DNA from: Callorhinus ursinus
Taxonomy: Eukaryota > Chordata > Mammalia > Carnivora > Otariidae
DNA length: 64,000 nt
Direction of reading: 5' to 3'
Assembly: GCF_003265705.1 (NCBI RefSeq)
Contig: NW_020313168.1
Location: 5,401,862-5,465,861 of the forward strand
Shown: positions 12,352-25,869 of the stretch, in pieces
Numbering within the stretch: the first letter of the stretch is position 1
Layout of the letters: each line of letters starts with the position of its first letter
Made by a program: the position numbers and the translations under genes
Notes under the pieces: generated by a model
Told to the model about the DNA's origin: nothing
The model's database searches: none
Seen by the model: only the letters and a program-made list of their open reading frames with translations

Positions 12352-13254
12352 GCCTGCTGCTGTCCCTGCCTGGTTCTGCCAGATCAGCCATGTTACTGGA
12401 CAGATAAATCAGTGTTAACTTGCCTCTGGGCCTGGTGAGTTTGACATCCTTTGGGACAGGGACCTTTGTCCACCCCTTCTCCAGCCCGGAGCCCTGTCCC
12501 CGAGCCCTCGAGTCCTGGTTTGCATTTCTTCCTGGAGCTCCCCCAGACCAGCACTCTGCCACAATACTGGGGTTCCTTCCCACCTTAGGTCTCATGAGCC
12601 TGCGCCTGCATGGGCCACGTAACGGCTTCCAGACAGGAAAGGACAGAGAAGAAAGACAAAGGGCCAGTGCCCACAGCTCCCTCATGTGTACAAGAGCGGG
12701 AGGGTAAACAGCCCACCTCCGGCCCGGTTCAGAGCTGGGGGTGGAGAAAGCCCCCTCGAGCCCAGAAACGGCAGGGCCCAGAGGGGCAGGCCACAGTACA
12801 GCCGGAGGCCATGGAGAAAAAGCAAGCGGGATTGAGCCGCGCGTGGATTTAGTGCGGAGAATGTACTCCCCATCACCCACAGTCCTGAAAATTGGGGGTG
12901 TTCTCCCTCCCAGGCGTCCCCTACGTGGCTGGAGCAGGAGTGCCCTCTCCCCGCGCCCTCTGGGGTCCAGCACTCTGCAGAAGGAGTCCTGAGAAGCTCC
13001 GGCCACCCTGTGTGGCCTGACCCAGGCTCCTGTCTCCCGGTGCCTGGTGCTCCCGGGCCCGAGGCCGAGCAGCAGTAGTCGCAGAAATGGGGACCAGATG
13101 ACTGGTGCACAGTGGTGGTGACAAGTTCAGGAGCACAGCGGGGGGTGGGTGCAAAGTGGCAGCCCCAACTACTTAGGACAAGAACGAATAGCTGAGCTCA
13201 GCGAAGACAGACCCTTGAGGCGCAGGCGCAGGCGCAAGGCACCAGGGTGATGGG
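12352..13254. other. EXOC7-ZACN tail-to-tail spacer
   Basis: Unique, GC-rich sequence that holds the EXOC7 3'UTR on the plus strand. It also includes a GCGCAG triplet repeat (about 13220-13236). I saw no interspersed repeat, and no convincing gene beyond chance ORFs. Confidence 0.6.
12403..12408 (+). terminator. Probable EXOC7 poly(A) signal, variant GATAAA
   Basis: GATAAA lies 52 nt after the EXOC7 stop and is followed by T/G-rich sequence (TGTTAACTTGCC, CTGGTGAGTTTG). I see no AATAAA or ATTAAA on this strand between the stop and the ZACN 3' end, so this variant hexamer is the best candidate. The true cleavage site is unproven. Confidence 0.4.
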
Positions 13255-13260
13255 TTTATT
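13255..13260 (-). terminator. ZACN poly(A) signal AATAAA
   Basis: TTTATT on the plus strand reads AATAAA on the minus strand, about 145 nt beyond the ZACN stop codon. This is a normal position for a short 3'UTR. Confidence 0.7.
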
Positions 13261-13404
13261 TCATGTTCTGCTTGCCTGCTATCAGAAGGGAGAACTCAGG
13301 GTGGCCTGGGATCCTCCGGGCTTAGGGAAGAGAGTCGTCCTCCCTCCTCCTCTCTCCAGAGACCCTGTCATGGTCCTCTCTCTGCAGCCCTGGGCCCGGC
13401 CCTG

Positions 13405-16639
<3,235 letters not shown>

Positions 16640-16651
16640 CAGGGGCTGCAT

Positions 16652-18073
16652 GGAAGGCTGGATGGAGCAGCAGAGCCTAAATTGCAACCTCAGTTTCAGT
16701 TGCTTCTCTGGGGGACTGGGCAGTTAGAGGCAAGTGCTCTGTGCAAGGGCTCTGGGGCCTTGGAGCTGGCATCCCACCCCAGGGTTCCGCAAACACCTGA
16801 AGACAAAGCACAGGGCCCAGCCCCGCCCACCCTGCACCTGCCTAGGCTTCCCTGCCCCGCTCCATTTCCACCACCTGGAAGTTGCCCCATTCAAAGACTA
16901 CCAAGCGGACCAGGCAAGCACAGATTCCCGCCCCCCCCAAAAACACACACACCTTTCCCCAACTCCATCCTTCCGACCTGGGCAGATGCCATAGGCCTTC
17001 CTGTGTTTCTGCAGCGGGTGCTTGCCTGGTCAAGTACTCAAGCCCTAGCCATAGTGCTCTGCACTCAACATTGCGAGATCCGTAAGCCTGTAAGCCCTTT
17101 TTTTTTTTTTTTAAGATTTTATTTATTTATTTATTTGACAGAGAGAGACACAGCGAGAGAGGGAACACAAGCAGGGGGAGTGGGAGAGGGAGAAGCAGGC
17201 CTCCCGCAGAGCGGGGAGCCCGTGGGGCTCGATCCCAGGACCGTGCGATCATGACCTGAGCCGAAGGCAGATGCTTAAGGACTGAGCCACCCAGGTGCCC
17301 CTGAGATCCGAGATCCATAAGCCCTTGAGAATTTTCCTGCATCTCCTCAAACACTGAACTGATTCCATGCAAAAAGCCTTGAAAGGGTCAAGAACTCCAG
17401 GAGTTGGGCAAACCCGGGGCAGGGTAGAGGCTAGCTCATGAGCAGAGCTGTAGCATTCCTGCTCCAGCACCGGATTCTCAGCTGTTCCAGCCCAGCGGTG
17501 CCTTAGAACTGCTCCTGGGTACCCTGGAGGAGGACTGGTGGGGGTGAGGGGCGCCTTTCTTAGCCCAGCAGAAATGGAGACCTGACCTCTGACAGCTGTA
17601 GCGAGGGAAGGAAACCCCAAGGCTGAGAGTGGGTGGGCACCAATTGGTCTGCAGACACTCAGAAGGGACCCGAGAGAGCCGGGAGCAGGGAGGGTCCCGC
17701 CACTCGCTGGTGCGCGAACGTTACTAGGAACACACATAGTGTCTGCGCCTGGCCATCGACCCACTTATCGAGTAGGCTTAAACACTCTGCCTGCCTTTGT
17801 CCCACGCATAGGTGGCTACTGGTTCGCTGATCTATATATACCCAGTGCCTCTGGATGGCCACGTGCAGGGAAACTTGGTCGTCCTGCGCTTCCCCGTCTC
17901 AGGGATTTCCAGGGGAACTTTAACTTGGCTGCCTTCGGTGCGGGCCACCCTCTTTCCCTGTAGATCAGCAAAGCACCTTGCACCCATCCACCCAGAGGCT
18001 TCAGACCACGGAACTTCGTAACCATGAGATATGCCAGACACAGCGCATGATTGCACGTGAAAAGGTTTGGTAT
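16652..18073. other. ZACN upstream / GALR2 downstream spacer
   Basis: Between the ZACN start and the GALR2 poly(A) signal I find one SINE (17098-17301), a C/CA-rich stretch near 16930 and otherwise unique sequence. The ZACN promoter should be here, but no core element is clear. A TATATATA at about 17835 faces no known gene start. Confidence 0.5.
17098..17301 (-). repeat. CAN SINE between ZACN and GALR2
   Basis: Full-length reverse-complement SINE with T tract, GACAGAGAGAGACACAGCGAG, GGGGCTCGATCCCAGG and a terminal GAGCCACCCAGGTGCCCC. Flanks repeat GAGATCC..TAAGCCC imperfectly, fitting a duplicated target. Confidence 0.95.
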
Positions 18074-18079
18074 TTTATT
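18074..18079 (-). terminator. GALR2 poly(A) signal AATAAA
   Basis: TTTATT on the plus strand gives AATAAA on the minus strand, 80 nt after the GALR2 stop codon. This implies a very short 3'UTR. Confidence 0.75.
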
Positions 18080-18158
18080 AACAGATGAAATTCCCTCCCT
18101 GATCCCCCAACCTCTGACTCCAATCCTTTAACACCAAAAGCATACTCGCTACGTGTCC

Positions 18159-20620
18159 TTAGGTCGCATTAACTGTCGGGTTGCCACTGGGGGCATTTTG
18201 GTCCCGCCAGGACGGGCCGGGTACCAGGCTCAAGGCCGGGCTGCTGAGTGTGGTCAGCACAGGGGCCGCCTCGCTCACGTGCGTCACGTCGGTGGACTCG
18301 CGCTCCAGCACGCTGCCGCCGCGGGTGCCCGGTGCCGAGGTGCACACGCGGCCTGAGGCTCTACGGGGGGCACCGCGTAGCAGACCCGCGCAGATCTTGC
18401 GGAAGCCCTTGCGGAAGTGCTTGGAGACCAGCGCGTAGACGATGGGGTTGACACAGGAGTTGGCGTAGGAGACCAGGTGTGAGAGGATGCGCAGCGCGTA
18501 GGTGGCGGGCGTCAGCGGGAAGCGGCCGAACCACACGCAGAGGATAAGCGCGTGGTGAGGCATCCAGCAGAGGCAGAAGAGCGCAGCCACGGTGATGATC
18601 ATGCGCGTCACCTTGCGCTTGGCGCGCCGGGCGCTGGAGCCGGTGGCCACCGGGTCAACGGTGCGCCAGAGGTAGCGCAGGGTGCGCGCGTAGGTCAGGC
18701 CGAGCACCAGCATGGGCAGCAGGTAGCTGAAGACAAAGGTGCAGAGGTCCATGGCGCGGCGACGAGGCGCGCTCCACGCCGGGTGGCACACAGTCAGGTT
18801 GGCCAACTGCGACTGGCGGTAGTAACTCAGGTAGGGTCCGGAGAAGAGCAGCGACAGCCCCCAGATGAGCCCGATGGCAGCCAGAGCGTTGCGAGGCGTG
18901 CGCAGCTCGCGGGAGTGCAGCGGGTAGCGGATGGCCAGATACCTGTGGGTCAGGCCAGGAAGGGAGACGGGTGAACGGGTGGATTGGCGGGGGTAGGGCG
19001 GGACGCTTACACCTCGAACCCCTCACCCTCTCTCGAGGAAGGTCCCTAGCGCACGGTGGCACCGCACTCACCGTGAGCAGCCCAGACATTCTCAGCTGCT
19101 TTGAGATGTGGGGCGGGGCGGGCAGCATGAAAGGCGCACGTGCAGGCCACTCATCTGCTCTTCCCGGGACTGTGGCCACAGTCACACTCCACCCGGGAAG
19201 GCACCCCAAGGTCGAACCGGCTTTGGGGCTCCGGGAGGCTGTGATTACCCACCAGTGACGGTGCCGGAGAGGTAGGACCCAGGCGCCTTGAGGCCCTAGC
19301 AGACAGCCTGGAGACACCGGAAGGTGCCGTGAGGGAATTCCTTAGAGAAGCCGACGCTCTATGGGTCTCACCAGCGCTCTCGGAACCGAAACACTGCCCG
19401 CTTCAGTGGAACTGGGAGGTACATGGGGGAGGTGGCCTCATCTCGCTGCCTGTCCAGGGAAGGTCAGGAGGACTTGGGGGTAGAGGGGGGAGGGGGGATA
19501 CTGGAGTCGGACCCAGATTTCCTCCCCAGGAATCATCCAGGTGTCCTTCCAAGCTCCAGCGGGGAGGATAGAGGAGACCCTCCGGCGTTCGCCTCTCTCT
19601 GGGCCTGGGGGTGGGGGTGGAGGGCGGGGGTTGGGTCTAGGGAACCTCGGGCGTGTTCGCTTGAACTCTGGCGCGGGTTCTTCCTTAGGACCCAAATTCC
19701 GCAGTCCGGACCAGAGGCGACTGCCCGAGCAAACCGTGGCTTCGAGGCTAGCGAGGTGGAGGCGCCTACGTTTGACGCCAGGAGACAGACCGTTGGCGCC
19801 ACGCACACGATTACTGGGTGGGGAGACTCTGAACAAGTCACTTCTGAACTCGATCTCATCTGTAAATTGGGCACAGTATTCCCTTCCGTCCTTCACAGGG
19901 GCACCGAGCTTCACAGGGGCCCTGAGCTCAAGCGAGAGGAAGCGCGCAAAAACGCAGTGGGCCCGGAAACGCGGCGCTTTGTCAGGCGCGGGCGGCGCTG
20001 GAGAGCCGAGGTCTGCAGCGTGGAGCCACGAGGACGCACCTAACGGAGGGGACACCGCTCTCCCCTATTCTTATTCCCCCTTTCCTCCTCCACTCCAGCT
20101 TGCCTTTCACTCTCTCACGGTCCCTTTGCCTTCTTAGTGTCCTCTTCTACCCTCCGCGCGCCCCTCCTGTAGCCTCGAGTCCCGCTCTCTTCTTCAGCGC
20201 CCCCCCCCCCCCGGGTGCCTGACCCCCCGGGGCCGCGGGCGCGCGCGCTCACCGGTCCAGGGAGACGGCAGCCAGCGTGAAGCTGCTGGCGTACATGGTG
20301 AGGAAGATGAGGAAGTGCACGGCCTTGCAGAGCAGCGAGCCGAACACCCAGCCGTCCAGGGTGTAGATGGTGGCCTGGAAGGGCACGCAGCACACGATGA
20401 AACACAGGTCGGCCACGCCCAGGTTGAGGATGAACAGATTGGTGGTGCTGACCGCCTGGCCGCCGCGCAGCAGCACGGCCAGCACCAGCGCGTTGCCCAC
20501 GGCGCCCACCAAGAAGATGAGCGCGAACAGCGTGGGCACGATAACGGCCTCGGGCTGCCAGCTGGCCCTGCCGCCCGCCTCACTCGCGTCCTCGGCCCCG
20601 GCGCCAGCCGAGCCATTCAT
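18159..20620 (-). CDS. GALR2: GALR2, galanin receptor type 2
   Basis: This class A GPCR binds the neuropeptide galanin and couples mainly to Gq/11, also Gi (family knowledge). Two coding exons: 20620-20253 and 18942-18159, joined inside the DRY motif (CG|G for Arg, giving DRYLAI) across a 1.3-kb intron. The product is 383 aa (human 387). Exon 1 encodes an N-terminus with an N-glycosylation sequon (MNGS), TM1 with GN, TM2 with LGVADL, the TM3 cysteine (SLLCKAVHF) and TM3. Exon 2 encodes TM4-TM7, the second extracellular-loop cysteine (LTVCHPAWS), [14 protein letters not shown] in TM6 and [16 protein letters not shown] in TM7/helix 8. The C-terminal tail is Ser/Thr-rich and ends PTVNAT, diverging from human as this tail commonly does. 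The start has G at -3 and lies in a CpG island. It is divergent from SRP68 by 5.7 kb. Confidence 0.97.
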
Positions 20621-21260
20621 GGCGCCCCCCCACCCCCCCCGAACCCGAGGCTGCCCGGGCTCCCGCCGCCGTCTGGGTTCTGGCGAGCGCGCAGCTCCCG
20701 CGGCTCCAGCCGCTGCGGCGTCCAGCGCGAGTCGCGGGAGCTGCGGGCGGAGCGAGTCTCTCCTGGCTGGGGCGGGAGGCGGGGGTGCGCGGGGGGGTCA
20801 GGGGGAGGAGCGAGCAGCCGGCCGCGCTGGGGGCAGGGCTGTGCGGTGGCCCACCCCGGGGACGGGGGCCGCGCCCGGTGCCTGCTCTCCCGCCCGCCGG
20901 CGTCGTCGACGCGTTCCGGCCCCCGGAGCCGGTCTGGGCCGCGCTGTGCGGCGAGCGCGGGAGCGGTGGAGGGCCCGACCCCTGGGGCCCGAGTGTGCGC
21001 CGCCGAGCCCGGAGTGCCCGCCCGGGGACCACGCATACCTCTCCCGCAGCCTGGCCGGCGCGCCGGGCCTCCCGGAGCAGGCTTGGTTGGGGGGGGCGTC
21101 CTCAGAAGATTCCCGAGCGGCCCCTAGGGGTGGCGGGAGGCGACAAGGGGTGGAGGTGGGCGAGGGGCCGCGGCTTTCCTCAGCTGGCGAGGCGGACGGC
21201 ACTGCCGCGTGCTGCGCGCCTCCTCTGTGTGCCGGTCGCTGTCCTTGTCGTCGGGGCCGC
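20180..21260. promoter_or_regulatory. CpG island over GALR2 exon 1 and promoter
   Basis: Very CpG-dense sequence covers exon 1 and about 600 nt upstream of the minus-strand start, with many GGGCGG/CCGCCC-like boxes and no TATA motif near the start. It probably contains the GALR2 5'UTR and promoter. Limits are judged by eye. Confidence 0.7.
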
Positions 21261-21634
21261 CGTCTCTTCAGTACTGTGGGATCTTAGTGCTTTCTGGGAG
21301 GGCTCTAGTGAGCGTGGAATGAGATGTGTGGCCTGAAGCCAGTTAATTGAATCTCAGTGATTCAGATTCCTGTCTCCCGGCCCTAGGCCGATATCCAAAA
21401 AGGGAAAACATTAAGGAAATAGCAGAGTCCCAGGAGCATTTTCCTGCATGGCCCGGAGGGTGTCTAGGTTGCAATAAAACTTAAATAATTGTTTCTAATT
21501 TTGGCAAATTAAGCATCAAGCGCCTGTGACTCGGAATCATTGCTGTTTCTATAGAATGACCCACATCCCGCTCCCAGTTCACTGGTTCTGAAAATCACCA
21601 CCTTCTGCCACTGTAGCTTGATCTCTGCTTCACC
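21261..21634. other. Unique sequence upstream of GALR2
   Basis: After the island ends the base composition drops to AT-rich unique sequence. I see no gene or clear element before the SINE at 21635. Confidence 0.5.
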
Positions 21635-21836
21635 TTTTTTTTTTTTTTAAGATTTTTATTTACTTATTGAGAGAGAAAGAGAGTGATAGAGAGAGAGCAT
21701 GAGAGGGAGGAGGGTCAGAGGGAGAAGCAGATTCCCCGCTGAGCGGGGAGCACGATGCGGGACTCGATCCCGGGACTCCAGGATCATGACCTGAGCCGAA
21801 GGCAGCCGCCCAGCCAACTGAGCCACCCAGGCGCCC
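21635..21836 (-). repeat. CAN SINE with 11-bp target duplication
   Basis: Full-length reverse-complement SINE bounded by a perfect direct repeat TCTGCTTCACC (21624-21634 and 21837-21847). Confidence 0.95.
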
Positions 21837-22034
21837 TCTGCTTCACCGTTCCCTGCCCTGTTCATTGGGTGCCAGTGTGGAACATTCTTGCTCCTCTCCA
21901 CTCCCCACCCCCCACCCCAGGATTTCAGCCCTGAAGCCCTACTCTTATTCCTTTGGGCAGGGAAACCTTATCCACACCCCTGCCCTGCCTGCCTGCCTAT
22001 TCACTGCATAGAAAGGTAATAGCAGTTCCTATTT

Positions 22035-22285
22035 ATGAGATGTTTGCCATTCATTTATTCAGTAAGCATTCATTAAGCACCCACCCCTTTCCAGACATTG
22101 TTCTGGTTCAAGTGAGCTCTAGAAAGATCAAGGCTCTCTGTGAACTTCCCTTTAGCAGAGGAGACAGACAATAAACATAACTCAAGTAAGTTATTAACCT
22201 ATTGCAAATTGATAAGTACTTGCAGGAAAAATAGATCAGGGTAAGAGAATTGGGAGTACCGTGGTAGTGGTGATGGTGCAATTTA
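22035..22285. repeat. L2-like old repeat, left part
   Basis: CATTCATTTATTCAGTAAGCATTCATTAAGCACC, TTCCAGACATTGTTCTGG and GACAGACAATAAACATAA follow the order of a common ancient LINE-type repeat. The continuation appears at about 22740-23060 after two SINE insertions. Family assignment is tentative. Confidence 0.5.
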
Positions 22286-22507
22286 CTTTTTTTTTTAAGA
22301 TTTCATTTATTTATTTGAGAGAGAGAGAGAGAGAGACAGAGAGAGACAGAGAGAGCACAAGCAGGGGAAGCTGCAGGCAGAGTAGGCTGAGGGAGAAGCA
22401 GGCTCCCTGCTGAGCAGGGAGCCTGATGCAGGACTCGATCCCAGGCCTCGGGGATCATGACCTGAACCAAAAGCAGACATTTAACCAACTGAGCCACCCA
22501 GGCACCC
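22286..22507 (-). repeat. CAN SINE with 16-bp target duplication
   Basis: Reverse-complement SINE with an expanded GA tract. Flanks GTGATGGTGCAATTTA (22270-22285) and GTGACGGTGCAATTTA (22508-22523) differ at one base. Confidence 0.95.
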
Positions 22508-22540
22508 GTGACGGTGCAATTTAAAATACAGTGGCCATAG

Positions 22541-22738
22541 GTACTGGGGTAGCTCGGTCGGTTGAGCATCTGACACTTGATTTCAGCTCAGGTCTTGGTA
22601 TCAGGGTGGTGAATTCAAACCCCACACTGGGCTCCACGCTGGGCACTGAGCCTACTTATAAAACAAAATAAATAAAATAAAATAAATAAAATAAAATAAA
22701 ATAAAATATATAAAAAATAAAATAAAATAAAATAAAAG
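22541..22738 (+). repeat. tRNA-derived SINE, forward, with AAAAT tail
   Basis: Starts GTACTGGGGTAGCTCGGTCGG, carries GAATTCAAACCCCACACTGG (B-box-like) and ends in a long AAAAT/AAAATAAAT tail. A short, older subtype. Confidence 0.85.
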
Positions 22739-22739
22739 G

Positions 22740-23060
22740 GTGGCCAGGCAGACCTCATTAGGAAGGTGATATTTGAACAAAGACTTGAAGGAGATGAGGG
22801 ACCTAGAGTAGAAGATATCTAGGGGAAGAGCAATCCAGAGAGGGCAGTCAGTGCAAAGATCCCAAAGGAGGAGTGTGCCTGTGTCCCTAAATGAGGAAGC
22901 TCCTATGGCTTGAGTTGATGAATAAGAAGGAGATTGGCAGGAGAGGAGGTGACAGGCATGATACGTAGGGATTTTTCCATGGCAAGGAATGTGGCTTCTA
23001 GTCTGAGTGAAATGAGGAGCCACTGCAGAGTTTTGACTAGAGGACAAACACCATCTGACT
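22740..23060. repeat. L2-like old repeat, right part
   Basis: GAAGGTGATATTTGAACAAAGACTTGAAGG, GGGGAAGAGCAATCCAGAG and AGTGAAATGAGGAGCCACTG follow the same ancient repeat as 22035-22285. Family name uncertain. Confidence 0.5.
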
Positions 23061-23212
23061 TGCCTTCTAAAAAAAACAAAACAAAACAAAACAAAACTTT
23101 AGTGAAATATAATTCCCAAATCATACAATTACCCAATGAAAGGCTGCATTTGGTTTTTAATATATTCACAGTTATGCAGCCGTCACCATAACCAATTTTA
23201 TTTTTTTTAAAT

Positions 23213-23409
23213 ATTTTTTTAAAGATTTTTATTTATTTATTGAGAGAGAGAGAGAATGGTAGAGAGAGAGCATGAGAGGGAAGAAGGTCAGAGGGAGAGG
23301 CAGACTCCCTGCTGAGCAGGGAGCCCGATGCAGGACTCGATCCTGGGACTCCAGGATCATGACCTGAGCCGAAGGCAGTCGCTTACCAACTGAGCCACCC
23401 AGGCACCCT
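23213..23409 (-). repeat. CAN SINE in L1 mosaic
   Basis: Reverse-complement SINE ending GAGCCACCCAGGCACCC, directly abutting a second copy. Confidence 0.93.
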
Positions 23410-23606
23410 ATTTTTAAAATATTTTATTTATTCATTTGACACATAGAGAGAGATAGTGAGATTGCACAAGCAGGGGGAGCTGCAGGCAGAGGGAGAAGCA
23501 GGCTTCCCGCTGAGCAGGGAGCCCAATGCGGGACTCGATCCCAGGACCCTGGGATCATGACCTGAGCCGAAGGCAGACGCTAATGATCGAGCGCCCCAGG
23601 AGCCCC
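23410..23606 (-). repeat. CAN SINE in L1 mosaic, tandem second copy
   Basis: Reverse-complement SINE with a decayed head (GATCGAGCGCCCCAGGAGCCCC). Confidence 0.9.
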
Positions 23607-23701
23607 AGTACTTCATTGCTTGTTATGGCCAAATAATATTCCATTTTATGGTTATACCAATTCTGTTTAACCATTCATTTGTTGATGAACATTTGGGAGA
23701 C

Positions 23702-23886
23702 TTTTTTTTAAGATTTTATTTATTTACTTATTTTTTTTTTACAGATTTTATTTATTTGTCAGAGAGCACAAGCAGGGGGAGCGGCAGGCAGAGGGAGAAA
23801 CAGGCTCCCCGCTGAGCAAAGAGCTTGAACCCACAACTCCAAGATCAAGAGTCTCACACTCCACTGACTGAGCCAGCCAGGTGCCC
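23702..23886 (-). repeat. CAN SINE in L1 mosaic
   Basis: Reverse-complement SINE with a doubled T/ATTT tail and an older body (GATCAAGAGTCTCACACTCC, GAGCCAGCCAGGTGCCC). Confidence 0.88.
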
Positions 23887-23996
23887 TGAGCCTTATTTCA
23901 GATTTATTTTTAATTGTGGTAAAATACACGAAACATACAATTTACCATCTCGGACTTTTTAAAGTCTATGACCCAGTAATATTAAGTATATGCAAA

Positions 23997-24171
23997 GGCG
24001 CCTGGGGCGCTCAGTCGGTTGAGTGTCCAGCTCTTTGGTTTTGGCTCAGGTCATGATCTCGGGGTTGTAGGACTGAGCCTCCTGTCCGGCTCCGCACTCT
24101 GCAGGGAGTCTGCTGGAGATCCTCTCTCTCTCCCTCTGCCCTCCCCCTGCTTGCACTCTCTCTCTCTATAA

Positions 24172-24210
<39 letters not shown>

Positions 24211-24212
24211 AG
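23997..24212 (+). repeat. CAN SINE, forward, with (AAAT)n tail
   Basis: GGCGCCTGGGGCGCTCAGTCGG head, GGTCATGATCTCGGGGTTG body and a long (AAAT)n tail at 24170-24211. Confidence 0.93.
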
Positions 24213-24842
24213 TATATTCACATTGTTGTTCAACCAATCTCCAGGACTCTTTAATCCTGCAAAATTGAAACTCTGTATCCATTAAACGATAATGAATATT
24301 CCCCATTTCTCCTGCCTCCAGCTCCTGGCAACCACCATCATACTTTCTATGAATCTGACTATAGTCGATACCTCATACAAATGGAATCATACCATATTAG
24401 TCTTTTTGTGACGGGCTTACTTAATTTCGCACAATATTTTCAAGCTTCAGCCATGTTGGAGCTTGTGTCAGAATTTCCTTCCTTTTTAAGGCTTAATATT
24501 ATTCCACTGTATGAATATGCCACTTTCTGTTTATCCCTTGAGGGCCACTGGGTTGCTTCTATCTGTTGGTTATTGGGAATAATGCTTCTATGAATGTGAA
24601 TGTACAAATACCTCTTGGAGACCCTGCTTTCAGTTCTTGTGGATATACACCCAGAAATGGAATTGGCAGATCAAATCATAATTCTTCAATTTTCCAAAGA
24701 ACGGTCATACTGTTTTTCACAGTGGCTGCGCCATTTTACATTTGCACCAAAAGCACACCAAGGTTCCGATTTCTCCATATCCTCACCAATGCATGTTATT
24801 TTTTTAAACAATAAAATTATTTTTTTAAATTTTTTTCTATTC

Positions 24843-25043
24843 TTTTTTTTTTAAAGATTTATTTATTTTGAGAGAGTGAGAATGAGAGAGAGAGAGAAAG
24901 AGTACATGAGAGGGGGGAGGGTTAGAGGGAGAAGCAGGCTCCCCGCTGAGCAGGGAGCCCATTGCGGGACCCGATCCCGGGACTCCAGGATCATGACCTG
25001 AGCCGAAGGCAGTCGCTTACCAACTGAGCCACCCAGGCGCCCT
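24843..25043 (-). repeat. CAN SINE in L1 mosaic
   Basis: Full-length reverse-complement SINE ending GAGCCACCCAGGCGCCCT. Confidence 0.95.
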
Positions 25044-25075
25044 CTTTTTTCTATTCTATTCTTATTCTTTTTCTT

Positions 25076-25149
25076 CTTCCTCTCCCTCTGCCCCTCCCCC
25101 TACCTGTGGGCTCTCTCTCTCTCAAATAAATAAAATCTTTAAAAAAAAA
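25076..25149 (+). repeat. SINE 3' end fragment, forward
   Basis: Only the CT-rich end, CTCTCTCAAATAAATAAAATC and the A tail remain. Confidence 0.75.
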
Positions 25150-25274
25150 GTAACCATCCAAAAATAAATAAAAAATAAAAATAGTAGTCATCCTAATGGG
25201 TGTGATAGTTCATTGTGGCTTTGATGTGCATTTCCCTAATGATTAGTGATACTGAGTAGAGACTTTAAATTGCA

Positions 25275-25484
25275 TTTTTTTAAAGATTTTATTTATTTGA
25301 GAGAGAGAGGGGGCCTGCACAGGCATTAACACATGAGCAGGGGGGTAGGGGCAGAGGGAGAGGGAGAAGCCGACTCCCCACTGAGTGAGGACACTCCATC
25401 TCTGACCCTGGCAGATCCCAGGACCCTGAGATCATGACCTGAGCTTAAGGCAGACACTTAACAGACTGAGCCACCAGGTGCCCC
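25275..25484 (-). repeat. CAN SINE
   Basis: Reverse-complement SINE, somewhat diverged, ending GAGCCACCAGGTGCCCC. Confidence 0.92.
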
Positions 25485-25491
25485 TAGATTG

Positions 25492-25655
25492 CTTCATTTC
25501 GTCTTCATAAAAACCGTCTTAATTGGTTATCCCCATTTCACAGAGAAGGGAAAAGGTTTAGAGCGAGACGAAGTTCTTTGCCCAACTTCTCCCAACCAGT
25601 AAGAGGGGAGCCAGGATTGGAGAAAGAGGACTCAGACTCCAGAGCCCACTGTGCC
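25492..25655 (+). repeat. MIR SINE
   Basis: ATCCCCATTTCACAGAGAAGG, AGTTCTTTGCCCAACTTC and GACTCCAGAGCCCACTGTGC follow the MIR core order. It lies just upstream of the SRP68 promoter. Confidence 0.7.
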
Positions 25656-25869
25656 GTATTGCAGAGGAAATATTCAGCCTCCCTCGCCTCCACACTTCTC
25701 CCTCCTGAACTGCTGGACTGCTAGCTCCAAAGTCCAGAGACATAGGTCCCCAGCAGTCCCAGAAGTTCCTACACCGGGTCTCAGCTTGCTGACCCGACCC
25801 CGCCAGCGATTCCTCCGGCCACGGCTTTCTCAGGGTGGGCCCCAGACGACGGCGGAGAGGCGATTCCCT

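Larger units (their letters stand above)
23085..25270 (-). repeat. L1 mosaic broken by six or more SINEs
   Basis: Antisense L1M-type 3' sequence appears at about 23085-23205, 23607-23701, 23887-23996, 24212-24838 and 25151-25270 (for example GAATAATGCTTCTATGAATGTG and GTCATCCTAATGGGTGTGATAG). The pieces are separated by the SINEs listed below. Boundaries are approximate. Confidence 0.7.

Noticed and set aside
17826..17975. TATATATA with nearby GCTGATCTA/TAGATCAGC inverted repeat
   Set aside because: The 9-bp arms are short and far apart, and no gene start follows; chance is sufficient.
19423..20137. About 200-codon frames in both directions in the GALR2 intron
   Set aside because: They lie in the intron between two well-defined GALR2 exons, in GC-rich sequence, with no similarity to a known product.
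20315..21287. 270- and 306-codon plus-strand frames over the GALR2 CpG island
   Set aside because: They are shadows of GALR2 exon 1 and its promoter, with low-complexity Ala/Arg/Pro content and no recognisable domain.
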